DNA from: an uncultured Alistipes sp.
Lineage (GTDB): Bacteria; Bacteroidota; Bacteroidia; Bacteroidales; Rikenellaceae
Length of the DNA stretch: 48,976 bases
Assembly: GCA_944326855.1 (NCBI GenBank)
Contig: CALVFO010000034.1
Coordinates: forward strand, 1-48,976
Direction: 5' to 3'
Of this stretch, positions 1-8,197 are shown in pieces (within the stretch, counting starts at the first letter, position 1; every line of letters begins with the position of its first letter). Both the position numbers and the translations under genes were made by a program. Below the pieces are notes generated by a model. It ran no database searches and had not been told where the DNA came from. It saw only the letters and a program-made list of their open reading frames with translations.

Positions 1-177
1 AGGACAACATCCGTCCCTTGAGCGGACGGGTTCTCAGTGTTACGGTTTTACATTCGTGCATCACATTATAATTTTATGGTTGTTATTGATTCGACGGCAA
101 ATGTTGAGAATGAAAACATGCAGACCAACGTCAGCGGCAAATCATTTTGCATCATTTCCCGCGGACTGGAATTAGGG
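1..177. other. Left edge, no recognised gene; one hairpin
   Basis: No coding region here resembles a known family. A perfect 6-bp inverted repeat (CCGTCC at 11-16, GGACGG at 24-29, 7-nt loop) is visible. It lacks an adjacent T-run, so it is not a convincing terminator. The stretch lies downstream of the minus-strand HTH gene and probably continues a mobile element leftward beyond the window. Confidence 0.4.
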
Positions 178-1056
178 CTACTTTTTGACTCCCATCACGC
201 GGTCGAACTCCACTTTCAGGAAGCGGACGAAGCGCCCGTTCTTCTCTCGGGGGATCTGGTGGAACTGCAACACGCCGTACACCGCGTCGCGTGAGAGGTG
301 GAACCGCTCCATCGCCTCCTTGACGGTGTAGTATTCGGCCTTGCTCTCCTCCGCGCTGCTCTTCGATAGGTCGAAGTGCAGCTTCGAGTAGTAGATCTGC
401 CCGTGTTCTTTTTTCGATGGGATATTGTTGCGGTAGACGTGCGAACGGATGGCGATGCGGGTCATGCCGTATCGCTCCTGAATCTCTTCGGGCGTGTACC
501 ACTCCGTCAGGTCGGAATCGACCTCGTATTTGGCAAAGGCGGCGTCGATATGTTTCTTGCTGTAATAGTTGAACTGGCGGATACGCACCTTCGGCACCTT
601 GTGCTGCCGTGTGTAGGTCCATACCCATTTGGCGTTGACCTTGTACTTTTGGGCAATCTCCTCTGCGGTATAGTATTCCGTTATCTTGAAGTTCTCCTTC
701 GGGACCATCCGCTCATAAGGCTTGCTTTTGAGCATGAGCTCGATGTCGGCCCGCCGTATCAACGACATCTTCCCGCTGAGCCGCGATGCACGGAGCTTCT
801 CCTCCTTGACCAGTTTATAGATGTACTGGCGGCTTACGCCCATCAAACGTGCAGCCTGCGAAAAGGTGAAATATTCCTGCTTCTCCAGCGACGAGCGCAG
901 TTCCAGCATCTCCTGCATGTGGCGTAGCTCCATCTTCCGCTCCATCATGCGGTGTTTGTAGCCCCGTTTCGAACATTGCGGGCTGCAATAACAGGTCGTC
1001 GTTTTCTTGGCGATGAAGGGCTTTCCGCACCATTGACAAATCCTTTTTACTTCCAT
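178..1056 (-). CDS. Zinc-ribbon protein with four tandem excisionase-like HTH modules
   Basis: This 292-residue protein has an N-terminal zinc-ribbon-like cysteine set (C7, C10, C24, C28). It is followed by four related winged-helix/excisionase-type modules at about 62-109, 128-174, 185-233 and 242-288. Each begins with an aromatic-Y/F-T-x-x-E/Q-A/I pattern and a YxxS/KxxF-like wing. The first module (SRQYIYKLVKEEKL) is the most canonical HTH_17. DNA-binding proteins of this kind are commonly carried beside tyrosine integrases on Bacteroidales conjugative or mobilizable elements. A role in excision or transfer control is inferred from that. The start at 1056 has AGAGGG a few bases upstream. 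No integrase is visible; it would lie outside the window. The gene sits immediately beyond the 3' end of mnmE, a known type of integration site. Confidence 0.75.
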   Translation of the reverse strand: MEVKRICQWCGKPFIAKKTTTCYCSPQCSKRGYKHRMMERKMELRHMQEMLELRSSLEKQEYFTFSQAARLMGVSRQYIYKLVKEEKLRASRLSGKMSLIRRADIELMLKSKPYERMVPKENFKITEYYTAEEIAQKYKVNAKWVWTYTRQHKVPKVRIRQFNYYSKKHIDAAFAKYEVDSDLTEWYTPEEIQERYGMTRIAIRSHVYRNNIPSKKEHGQIYYSKLHFDLSKSSAEESKAEYYTVKEAMERFHLSRDAVYGVLQFHQIPREKNGRFVRFLKVEFDRVMGVKK

Positions 1057-1103
1057 ATTTTCCCTCTATTTTCCGTCGTTTTTCATCAATACTAATTTCC
1101 CCA

Positions 1104-1143
1104 ACTGTCCACACATGTAAACCACTGTCAACACACGTCAACT
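1104..1143. repeat. Two tandem imperfect 20-bp repeats
   Basis: Copy 1 (1104-1123) and copy 2 (1124-1143) start with ACTGTC and match at 16 of 20 positions. A further ACTG begins at 1144. They lie between the start of the HTH gene and the 3' end of mnmE. This is the position expected for arm-type sites bound by an integrase or excisionase, or for an autoregulatory operator. The function is inferred. Confidence 0.6.
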
Positions 1144-1249
1144 ACTGCGTCAGTGTGATATTTCGGCTTGCGTGGAATTTGCTCCGTGGTAGAAATATGG
1201 TAGGAAAATATGGAGAAAATCCGTGATCTCCAAACGGCAACTGGAAAGC

Positions 1250-1285
1250 ACATAAAAACAAAAGTCGCTGATATACAGCGACTTT
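1250..1285 (-). terminator. Rho-independent terminator downstream of mnmE
   Basis: A perfect 10-bp stem (AAAGTCGCTG at 1261-1270, CAGCGACTTT at 1276-1285) has a 5-nt loop. Read on the minus strand it is followed by a TTTTGTTTTT run. It would end the parA-to-mnmE transcript. If a mobile element is integrated at the mnmE 3' end, this hairpin is element DNA. Confidence 0.75.
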
Positions 1286-1293
1286 ATTCTAAA

Positions 1294-1312
1294 TGGTTAT
1301 GGTTGGTTATGG
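1294..1312. repeat. 9-bp direct repeat beside the mnmE 3' end
   Basis: TGGTTATGG occurs at 1294-1302 and again at 1304-1312, a 10-bp (one helical turn) period. It lies between the terminator hairpin and the mnmE stop codon. It may be an accessory recombination site, but this is only positional inference. Confidence 0.45.
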
Positions 1313-1326
1313 CTGTTTACAAGCCG

Positions 1327-1344
1327 TTACTTGCCGATACAGAA
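1327..1344 (-). other. Putative attachment site: last 18 bp of mnmE
   Basis: On the minus strand this is TTCTGTATCGGCAAGTAA, encoding the conserved C-terminal FCIGK and stop. The 3' end of mnmE (also called thdF or trmE) is an established integration target, for example for Salmonella genomic island 1, whose site is nearly the same sequence. The adjacent HTH gene and tandem repeats support its use here as an att core. The matching second copy would be to the left, outside the window. Confidence 0.5.
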
Positions 1345-2727
1345 AGAGGAGAAAATGTTTTTCAGAATATCGTCAGAGGTAATTTCTTCCGTGCCGGTAA
1401 TGCTGTTCAAATGATACAAAATTTCGCGGATATCTTGAGCCAGAAGATCTCCCGGAAGCCGATCGGCCAAAGATTGACGGGCCCGAAGAAGTGCGCTTTC
1501 TGCCTCTTGTAGAATCTGATGATGTCGTGCATTGAACACAATTACCTCTTCCTCCCGTAAGGATTCCCAATGGATACTGTCCTTCAGAAAATCGAGTAAT
1601 GCATTCATGTTCGTGCGGTGTTTCGCCGACAAACCGATAACGGTATAACGGGTCTTTTCGTGCAAAAGTTGCTGTTTGTGTGCCAGCTCTTCAGAGTCGA
1701 TGCGATCGGCTTTGTTGAGTACGACGGCAATCCGCTGGTCTGCCCGGATATCTACCGTATCGAGTTGCGGCATCATCGCTTCCACCGATTCCTGGGCGTC
1801 AATAAGCAATAAAACGATCGCGGCCTGATCCAGGCGTTGAAAGGTGCGCTCGATACCCAGATTTTCCAATGGATCGTCCGTTTCACGAATGCCTGCCGTA
1901 TCAATAAACCGATATAAAACACCATCGATATTGACCGTGTCTTCAATGACGTCACGGGTCGTTCCGGCGATGTCGGAAACCAACGCCTTTTCTTCATTGA
2001 CCAGTGCATTCAGTAAGGTGGATTTTCCGACATTCGGGCTTCCTACAATCGCTACGGGAGCTCCGTTTTTGAGAATATTCCCTAACTTAAAGGAACTCTT
2101 GAGGTGATATATCTTATTATATATGGTTTTCATTAAGTTGTCGATCTGATTTCGATCGGCAAATTCGACATCTTCCTCGGAAAAGTCGAGTTCGAGTTCC
2201 AGCAACGAAACCAATTCGAGCAGTTGAGCCCGAAGCCGGGAAAATTCTTCGGAATATCCGCCCCGGATCTGACGTGTTGCCAATTCATGGGCAGCCCGAC
2301 TGTTTGCCGCGATGATATCGGCTACGGCTTCAGCCTGAGCCAAATCCATTTTCCCGTTCAGAAAGGCCCGGAGGGTAAATTCTCCCGGACGAGCGGCTCG
2401 GGCGCCTTGATGTTGACACAACCGTAAGATCTCTTGTTGGATGTAGGGGGAGGCATGACAGGAAATCTCGAGCATATCTTCGCCGGTGTACGAATACGGT
2501 GCGTGAAAGACCGAAATCAGCACATCGTCGACGGAGTGGTGGTTCTGATCCTGAATCGAACCGTAATGGAGGGTATACCCCTTTTGTGAGGCCAACTTTT
2601 CTCCGGATTTACTCTGGAAAATAGCGTCACCCACTTCGAAAACTTGAGGTCCGCTCAGTCGGATAACGGCGATGGCTCCGCCTTGTCCGGTGGCGATGGC
2701 TACAATGGTATCTTGGTCGGTAATCAT
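1327..2727 (-). CDS. mnmE: tRNA uridine-5-carboxymethylaminomethyl(34) synthesis GTPase MnmE
   Basis: MnmE acts with MnmG to install the carboxymethylaminomethyl group on wobble U34 of several tRNAs, using tetrahydrofolate and GTP hydrolysis. The 466-residue length is normal. The N-terminal folate-binding domain (about 1-120) and helical domain flank an inserted G domain. G-domain motifs are the P-loop GSPNVGKS (229-236), the switch DIAGTTRD (252-259), DTAG (276-279) and NKAD. The essential C-terminal CxGK is present, with the Cys at 463. The gene is last in the parA-parB-DUF5683-transglycosylase operon and overlaps the previous gene by 4 bp. Its extreme 3' end doubles as a putative integration site. 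Confidence 0.97.
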   Translation of the reverse strand: MITDQDTIVAIATGQGGAIAVIRLSGPQVFEVGDAIFQSKSGEKLASQKGYTLHYGSIQDQNHHSVDDVLISVFHAPYSYTGEDMLEISCHASPYIQQEILRLCQHQGARAARPGEFTLRAFLNGKMDLAQAEAVADIIAANSRAAHELATRQIRGGYSEEFSRLRAQLLELVSLLELELDFSEEDVEFADRNQIDNLMKTIYNKIYHLKSSFKLGNILKNGAPVAIVGSPNVGKSTLLNALVNEEKALVSDIAGTTRDVIEDTVNIDGVLYRFIDTAGIRETDDPLENLGIERTFQRLDQAAIVLLLIDAQESVEAMMPQLDTVDIRADQRIAVVLNKADRIDSEELAHKQQLLHEKTRYTVIGLSAKHRTNMNALLDFLKDSIHWESLREEEVIVFNARHHQILQEAESALLRARQSLADRLPGDLLAQDIREILYHLNSITGTEEITSDDILKNIFSSFCIGK

Positions 2728-4100
2728 GGAGCCGAAACTTTAAGTTGTTGACCGATGCGTAACCGATTGGCACTGGCCAGTTTGTTCCATTTGAGCAACT
2801 GACTGACACTGACTCCGTATTTTCTGCCGATGGCCCCTAAGGTGTCACCTTTCTTTACTTTATAGTATTTGGGCTCCGGCAGGGGCGTGTGGGCCCAGTC
2901 GGTGGTATCGTTCAGCATGCCGTCTTTGCGCAGGTGATTGTTCATGTACACCGAATCTTTGGCGTAAATTTCTTTTTCCTGGGCGATAAAACGGCATACA
3001 TCCTGCTGGGGTAGAGTCAGCGGATAGGGCTTGACCGCGGCCGGGATAATATCCAGTTTGTATTGGGGATTGAGCATCCGTAACAGTTCCATCGGAATGT
3101 TCAGGGTCGAAGCGACCTGTTCCAGATGCATGTTTTGTTTGATCTCGATCGTATCCGTCACTAGCGGAACCGTTGGGGCATTGGCCTGGATGTTGTGTTC
3201 GGAAGCGTAGGTATATGCGTAATTCAACGCCACGAAGGCCGGCACATAATTGCGGGTTTCGCGGGGCAGGAAATTGTAAATATCCCAATAGGTTTTGGCC
3301 CCGGAACCGGCCCGTTGCAGGGCTTTGTTGACGGTTCCCGGTCCGCAGTTATAGGAGGCAATGGCCAGCGTCCAGTCTCCGTAAATGTTGTATAACTCTT
3401 TGAGATAGGCGCAGGCTGCCCGTGTGGCGGCTTCCGGATCGCGGCGCTGATCGATCATGGAGGAGACCTCCAGACCGTAGTGGCGCCCTGTATTGAGCAT
3501 GAATTGCCACAATCCCGTAGCTCCCATGCGAGAAACGGCCGTAGGATTCAGGGCCGATTCCACCACACTGAGAAATTTCAGTTCCAGCGGCAAACCCTGA
3601 CGTTCCAATTCCCGTTCGATCATCGGGAAATAATATTTCGATTCGCCCAACATGCGACGGGTGATGCCCCGGTGGGTGGTGGTATATGCCAGGATATATT
3701 TGCGAACCACCTCGTTATAGGGAAGGTGGATCGGAGAGACCAGATTGTTCAGCCTGCGACGGTATTCGGCATCGGTGACCGTTCCGATGGCTTCGAGGTA
3801 GCGGGCCGTATCCAGGTTGATGTACTCTTCGATAAAGTTATCTTGAGCCTCGTCCATGTATTTGAATTTCCAGTCGGCTACCAACGAGTCATAGGCAATG
3901 GGGGTATATCGTAATTCAAACGTGGTTTTGACCGAAGTGTCGCGGGTATCTTCTTCCGGATCGGTTGCCGTGTGCCGTTCCAGTGAGAGCCATTCGGTCA
4001 GCTCTTCTTCGTTGACCCGGGCCATCATTTGGGCTGAGAGCGTATGGATGCCCAGCATGCTGACGACTCCTAAAACGAAGGTATGCTTTAATGCGCTCAT
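2724..4100 (-). CDS. Membrane-bound/periplasmic lytic transglycosylase with LysM (MltD-like)
   Basis: This is a 458-residue GH23-type lytic transglycosylase that would cleave peptidoglycan glycan strands in the periplasm. A cleavable signal peptide ends near LSAQ (21-24). The SLT domain spans about 160-290, with the catalytic Glu at E181 in ESALNP followed by the diagnostic MGATGLWQFM. A single LysM domain closes the protein (about 412-458; YYKVKKGDTLGAIGRKYGVS). The gene has 5 bp between its start and the end of the DUF5683 gene, and its 3' end overlaps mnmE by 4 bp, so translation is probably coupled. Neighbourhood with parAB is common in Bacteroidetes. Confidence 0.93.
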   Translation of the reverse strand: MSALKHTFVLGVVSMLGIHTLSAQMMARVNEEELTEWLSLERHTATDPEEDTRDTSVKTTFELRYTPIAYDSLVADWKFKYMDEAQDNFIEEYINLDTARYLEAIGTVTDAEYRRRLNNLVSPIHLPYNEVVRKYILAYTTTHRGITRRMLGESKYYFPMIERELERQGLPLELKFLSVVESALNPTAVSRMGATGLWQFMLNTGRHYGLEVSSMIDQRRDPEAATRAACAYLKELYNIYGDWTLAIASYNCGPGTVNKALQRAGSGAKTYWDIYNFLPRETRNYVPAFVALNYAYTYASEHNIQANAPTVPLVTDTIEIKQNMHLEQVASTLNIPMELLRMLNPQYKLDIIPAAVKPYPLTLPQQDVCRFIAQEKEIYAKDSVYMNNHLRKDGMLNDTTDWAHTPLPEPKYYKVKKGDTLGAIGRKYGVSVSQLLKWNKLASANRLRIGQQLKVSAP

Positions 4101-4105
4101 GATCG

Positions 4106-5242
4106 TTAAAATCTAAGTTTGAAAGATAGTCCCAAACCGTTGGCGGGAGTGTTGTTTCGGGTGTAGTATTGCATCAGGGTAGGCTCTACGGAAAAAGCCA
4201 GGTCGTCGCTGATGTCGTAATCCTTCAAGTTGGCGTCCACATGGGCGTCGATGACATTGAGGATGTACAATCCGGCCGTAATGATGATACACAAGTCGCG
4301 ATTACGGCGAAAATTGTTTTTCAGCGTTTTCAGGTAGTCATCGGTCACCCAGCTTTGGTTGGCAAATTCGTCCTGGGTGTTGTCGTCTCCGTCGGTCCGC
4401 AGTTGATAGGCCCGACGGTAGCGGTTATATCCCCGCGAGTTGTAGTCGATGACATAGGCCATGGTGGCGAATGCTCCGACGATAATAGGTGTTTTCCAAA
4501 AACTTCGGTTGTATATCTGACCGGCTCCCGGACAGATCATCGATAGGGTAGTGGCCTTTTTGACATCGGTCGAGGTGCCGTTGTAATTCATGACGCCATC
4601 CCCCAGAAAATACATATAGGAGGCGATGGCTCCCACAAACAGCAACGAGCGGGTCGTGTTTTTAACGATCATTTCCCGCTGAACGGGGTTGAGTGTCGTA
4701 CGATCGACTCCGGTCGCCCGCATGCTCTCGAAATCGTCTCTCAGGCGGATGTATTGTTTGTTCTGTTGAAAGCCGAAATAGGCCAGGGTTCCGGTGACGC
4801 CATACAGAATGGGCAGTTTCCAGGCCTGTTTGTTGTATGCCTGAGAAAATCCGGGAATGGGCAGCGATAATGCCATCACCCGGGAGATCGGGATGGTGTC
4901 CCGGAAGAGTTTGCTGTATCGTACACGGGAGGTGTCGGCGTCGTCCCGTTTGCGTTTTTGCTTCTTGGAGAGGGTTGTCGAGTCGATTTCAACGGGCATT
5001 TCTTGCAAGTCGGTGACCGTAGAATCGGGTTTGGCCAACGAATCGACCGGTGCCGGTGTCTCGACTTTGATCTCTTTCAAGACACCCCCTTCGACTTTGT
5101 AGCGGGTTTGGGCGCTGGGAGGCGGGGGAGCGGTAGGAGGTTCGGCATTCTTCGACTGGGCGGACAGATGGCAGACCGTTCCCAGGCAGAAGAAAACGGC
5201 CAGCATGAATATCCGATATGAATCCGGTCGGGTTTGTCGCAT
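4106..5242 (-). CDS. DUF5683 domain protein, exported or membrane
   Basis: A 378-residue protein with an N-terminal signal sequence (about 11-29, ending LSAQ) and a proline/serine-rich linker before the conserved domain. The DUF5683 part contains two copies of a PGxxQxYNxxxWK-P-I/L motif, at about residues 129 and 238. Each is followed by a hydrophobic segment, so the domain looks internally duplicated with several membrane-associated helices. The biochemical role is unknown. It is reproducibly placed between parB and a lytic transglycosylase in Bacteroidales, which suggests an envelope function tied to growth or division (inference). It starts 26 bp after parB. Confidence 0.85.
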   Translation of the reverse strand: MRQTRPDSYRIFMLAVFFCLGTVCHLSAQSKNAEPPTAPPPPSAQTRYKVEGGVLKEIKVETPAPVDSLAKPDSTVTDLQEMPVEIDSTTLSKKQKRKRDDADTSRVRYSKLFRDTIPISRVMALSLPIPGFSQAYNKQAWKLPILYGVTGTLAYFGFQQNKQYIRLRDDFESMRATGVDRTTLNPVQREMIVKNTTRSLLFVGAIASYMYFLGDGVMNYNGTSTDVKKATTLSMICPGAGQIYNRSFWKTPIIVGAFATMAYVIDYNSRGYNRYRRAYQLRTDGDDNTQDEFANQSWVTDDYLKTLKNNFRRNRDLCIIITAGLYILNVIDAHVDANLKDYDISDDLAFSVEPTLMQYYTRNNTPANGLGLSFKLRF

Positions 5243-5268
5243 ATATCACTAAAAATGGAACGTAAGGT

Positions 5269-6150
5269 TTACCGCATGGACGAGTCCAGTTGGGCCAGAA
5301 TGCGGCGGATATCTTCATCGCTATTGAAGCCGATAACGATTTTACCTCCGCCCTTATTGTTTTTCCGTATACTGATTTCCTGGGTAAATACTTTTTCGAG
5401 CTGTTCTACCAACCGGGAGTATTCTTCGGGAAATTCTTCGTCATTTTCTTCCCGTGTGGGCTTGGGTGTCGAAAGGGCTTTAACCATCTCTTCGGTCTGA
5501 CGAACGGAGAGACCTTTCTTGACGATCTTTTTGACCAGGGCGATCTGTTGCTGGGGGTCTTCCACGGCGATCAGAGCCCGGGCATGTCCCATGCTGATCA
5601 ACTCTTCGCGCAGAGCGAGCTGAACCTCGGCCGGAAGTTTAAGTAACCGCATGTAATTAGCTACTGTCGATCGTCTTTTACCGATCCTTTCACCCAGTTT
5701 ATCTTGGGTGAGATTGCACTCTTCGACCAGACGGCGCAGGCTCAGAGCCACTTCAATGGCATTGAGATCCTGCCGCTGTACGTTTTCCACGATGGCCATC
5801 TCCAGCAGCGCCTGATCGTCTACTTCGGGACGGATATAGGCGGGAATGGTGGTGGCCTGCGCCAGCTGAGAAGCTCGCCAGCGGCGTTCCCCGCTGATGA
5901 TCATATATTTCCCGTCGGCTTCTTTCTTGACGGTGATGGGTTGGATGACGCCCAGGGTGCGGATGGAATCGGCCAATTCCTGCAAGGCGTCTTCATCGAA
6001 AATCGTACGGGGTTGTTTGGGGTTGGGAACGATCAAACTGATGTCGATCAGCTCGAACGTGCTGCCGCTTTTGCTTTCCGGAAGCTCTTTGTTCTCAATT
6101 TCGAAAATGGCTCCTAATCCGCGGCCCAGACCTTTGGGTTTCGTGCTCAT
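5269..6150 (-). CDS. parB: Chromosome-partitioning protein ParB (Spo0J)
   Basis: ParB is the CTP-dependent clamp that loads at parS sites near the replication origin and works with ParA to segregate the chromosome. The 293-residue protein has the usual order: ParA-interacting N-terminus (KGLGRGLGAIF), ParB/sulfiredoxin CTPase domain with the GERRWRAS box, central HTH (about 150-190; LTQDKLGERIGKRRSTVANYMRLL), a charged linker, and a C-terminal dimerization segment. It overlaps parA by 4 bp. I did not find a convincing parS (TGTTTCACGTGAAACA-like) in this window. Confidence 0.96.
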   Translation of the reverse strand: MSTKPKGLGRGLGAIFEIENKELPESKSGSTFELIDISLIVPNPKQPRTIFDEDALQELADSIRTLGVIQPITVKKEADGKYMIISGERRWRASQLAQATTIPAYIRPEVDDQALLEMAIVENVQRQDLNAIEVALSLRRLVEECNLTQDKLGERIGKRRSTVANYMRLLKLPAEVQLALREELISMGHARALIAVEDPQQQIALVKKIVKKGLSVRQTEEMVKALSTPKPTREENDEEFPEEYSRLVEQLEKVFTQEISIRKNNKGGGKIVIGFNSDEDIRRILAQLDSSMR

Positions 6151-6926
6151 GCGTTCGGTTTCTTGTTTTTCTTGATAAATTCTTTGGCCAGGTTCAGGTA
6201 GTTGACGCTGCCGGTCGACGAAGCGTCGTACAATACGGCCGGTTTGCCGTAACTGGGAGCTTCGCTCAAACGGGTATTGCGTTGAATGATGGTGTCGAAC
6301 ACCAGGTCGCCGAAGTGTTCTTTTACCTCGCCGGCCACCTGGTTGGCCAGTCTCAGCCGCGAGTCGTACATCGTCAACAGGAAGCCTTCGATTTCCAGCT
6401 GCGGATTGAGCTTCGTTTTGGTCATTTTAATCGTATTGAATAACTTGCTCAACCCCTCCAGCGCAAAATATTCGCATTGTACGGGAATGAGAACTCCATC
6501 GGCAGCCACCAGGGCGTTGAGCGTGGTCATGCCCAGCGAAGGCGAACAGTCGATCAAAATGAAATCGTAATTCGCTTTGAGGGGTTCCAACATGTTTTTC
6601 ATGCGCCGTTGTCCGTCTTCCAGGTCGGCCAGTTCGGTCTCGGCACCGACCAGGTTGATGTTCGAGGGCAGTACGCTGAGTTTTTTGATCCCTGCAACCG
6701 GCCGGATACAAGTCTCGGGGCGAGCTTCTCCGATCAGGCAGGTGTACGTATTATGATCGTCGTCGGTGATTTCCAGTCCCAGACCGGAGGTGGCGTTGGC
6801 TTGGGGATCGGCATCCACCAATAGAATCTTTTTACCCAGAACAGCCAGACTGGCAGCCAGATTGATGGCCGTAGTCGTTTTGCCTACGCCGCCTTTCTGG
6901 TTGGCCAATGCGATGATTTTTCCCAT
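6147..6926 (-). CDS. parA: Chromosome-partitioning ATPase ParA (Soj)
   Basis: A 259-residue deviant-Walker-A ATPase (KGGVGKTT at 11-18). It carries the Walker A' region (VDADPQANATSGLG) and the Walker B-like DCSPSLG. It forms the dynamic nucleoid-bound partner of ParB in chromosome segregation. It heads the minus-strand operon running to mnmE and is divergent from argF. A weak -7-like box is visible upstream on the minus strand (TAATATTG near 6945-6952). The start at 6926 gives the canonical N-terminus MGKIIALANQKGG. Confidence 0.96.
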   Translation of the reverse strand: MGKIIALANQKGGVGKTTTAINLAASLAVLGKKILLVDADPQANATSGLGLEITDDDHNTYTCLIGEARPETCIRPVAGIKKLSVLPSNINLVGAETELADLEDGQRRMKNMLEPLKANYDFILIDCSPSLGMTTLNALVAADGVLIPVQCEYFALEGLSKLFNTIKMTKTKLNPQLEIEGFLLTMYDSRLRLANQVAGEVKEHFGDLVFDTIIQRNTRLSEAPSYGKPAVLYDASSTGSVNYLNLAKEFIKKNKKPNA

Positions 6927-7053
6927 AAATTCGCTTCGATTAAGTATGCAATATTACACAAAATTTTGCAGATATCGGCAATCCTCCCAAGGAGGCTTTT
7001 CGAAGGCAGAGACGGAACTCCCTGACGGGTGCGGATTTTTCATTTATATTCCG

Positions 7054-7061
7054 TATCTTTG
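7054..7061 (+). promoter_or_regulatory. -7 promoter box for argF
   Basis: TATCTTTG matches the Bacteroidetes -7 consensus TAnnTTTG exactly. It lies about 108 bp upstream of the argF start in the divergent parA/argF intergenic region. The implied leader is roughly 100 nt, and I see no recognised riboswitch in it. Confidence 0.6.
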
Positions 7062-7168
7062 AAGCTGATTTTGGGCTGACGCCGGAATGTCGTCTCCGGG
7101 CTTTTGTCCGAGATCGGATCGTAAATGGAAGGCTCGGCCCGTCGGGGTCGCGCCCCAAAAACTGAAAG

Positions 7169-8170
7169 ATGATGATCGATTTAAAGAAAAGAAGTTTTCT
7201 GACACTGCTGGATTTTTCGGCTCAGGAAATTGCCTATCTGTTGGATTTGGCTGCCCAGTTGAAGGCCGATAAATATTTAAAAAGAGAAAAGAAAACCCTG
7301 GTCGGTAAAAATATCGCCCTGATTTTTGAAAAGGATTCGACCCGCACCCGCTGTTCGTTCGAGGTGGCGGCTTACGATCAGGGAGCCCGGGTGACTTATC
7401 TGGGACCTTCCGGGTCGCAGATCGGAAAGAAGGAGTCCATCAAAGATACGGCTCGGGTATTGGGACGTATGTACGATGCGATCGAGTATCGGGGATATGC
7501 TCAAAAAGTGGTGAAAATGTTGTCCGAATTTTCGGGCGTTCCGGTTTGGAACGGGCTGACCACCGAATTTCATCCCACGCAGGCGCTGGCCGATATGCTC
7601 ACGATGCGGGAACATTCTTCCAAACCGTTGAATGAGATTAAATTTTGTTTCTTGGGCGATGCCCATAATAATGTGGCGAACTCTCTGATGATCGCCGCCG
7701 CCAAAATGGGCATGGATTACCGGGCGATTTCTCCGGCGGAATGTGCTCCCGATGCAGCCTTGGTGCAGCAATGTAACCGGCTCGCACAGGAAAGCGGAGC
7801 CAAAATTACGGTGACCGATGATGTGACCCAAGGCGTAGCCGGTTGCGATTTCGTGTATACGGATGTGTGGGTGTCGATGGGCGAGCCTGACGAGTTGTGG
7901 AAACAGCGGATCGAATTGCTGTCGCCCTATCAGGTGAATCGGGCGGTGATGGAGGCTACGGGAAATCCTGAATGCCAGTTCCTGCATTGTCTGCCGGCTT
8001 TCCATAACCTGGAAACCCGGGTGGGACAGGATATCTACGACAAATTCGGGATCTCCGAAATGGAAGTCACCGAAGAGGTATTCGAATCGTCGGCTTCGGT
8101 TGTTTTCGATCAGGCCGAAAATCGCTTGCATACCATCAAGGCGGTGATGGTAGCTACGTTGGGAGAGTAG
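7169..8170 (+). CDS. argF: Ornithine carbamoyltransferase
   Basis: The enzyme makes citrulline from ornithine and carbamoyl phosphate in arginine synthesis, or runs in reverse in arginine catabolism. The 333-residue protein has the carbamoyl-phosphate loop STRTR (57-61), HPTQ (135-138), the ornithine-binding SMG loop (DVWVSMGE, 232-239) and the catalytic HCLP (273-276). Many Bacteroidetes instead use the N-succinyl/N-acetylornithine transcarbamylase; the SMG and HCLP motifs argue that this one acts on free ornithine. Length is closer to catabolic/ArgF-ArcB types. ATG codons at 7169 and 7172 are both possible starts. The CPBP gene follows after 27 bp. Confidence 0.92.
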   Translation: MMIDLKKRSFLTLLDFSAQEIAYLLDLAAQLKADKYLKREKKTLVGKNIALIFEKDSTRTRCSFEVAAYDQGARVTYLGPSGSQIGKKESIKDTARVLGRMYDAIEYRGYAQKVVKMLSEFSGVPVWNGLTTEFHPTQALADMLTMREHSSKPLNEIKFCFLGDAHNNVANSLMIAAAKMGMDYRAISPAECAPDAALVQQCNRLAQESGAKITVTDDVTQGVAGCDFVYTDVWVSMGEPDELWKQRIELLSPYQVNRAVMEATGNPECQFLHCLPAFHNLETRVGQDIYDKFGISEMEVTEEVFESSASVVFDQAENRLHTIKAVMVATLGE

Positions 8171-8197
8171 AACGAAGAAAATTTCAGTACGCGAAAG

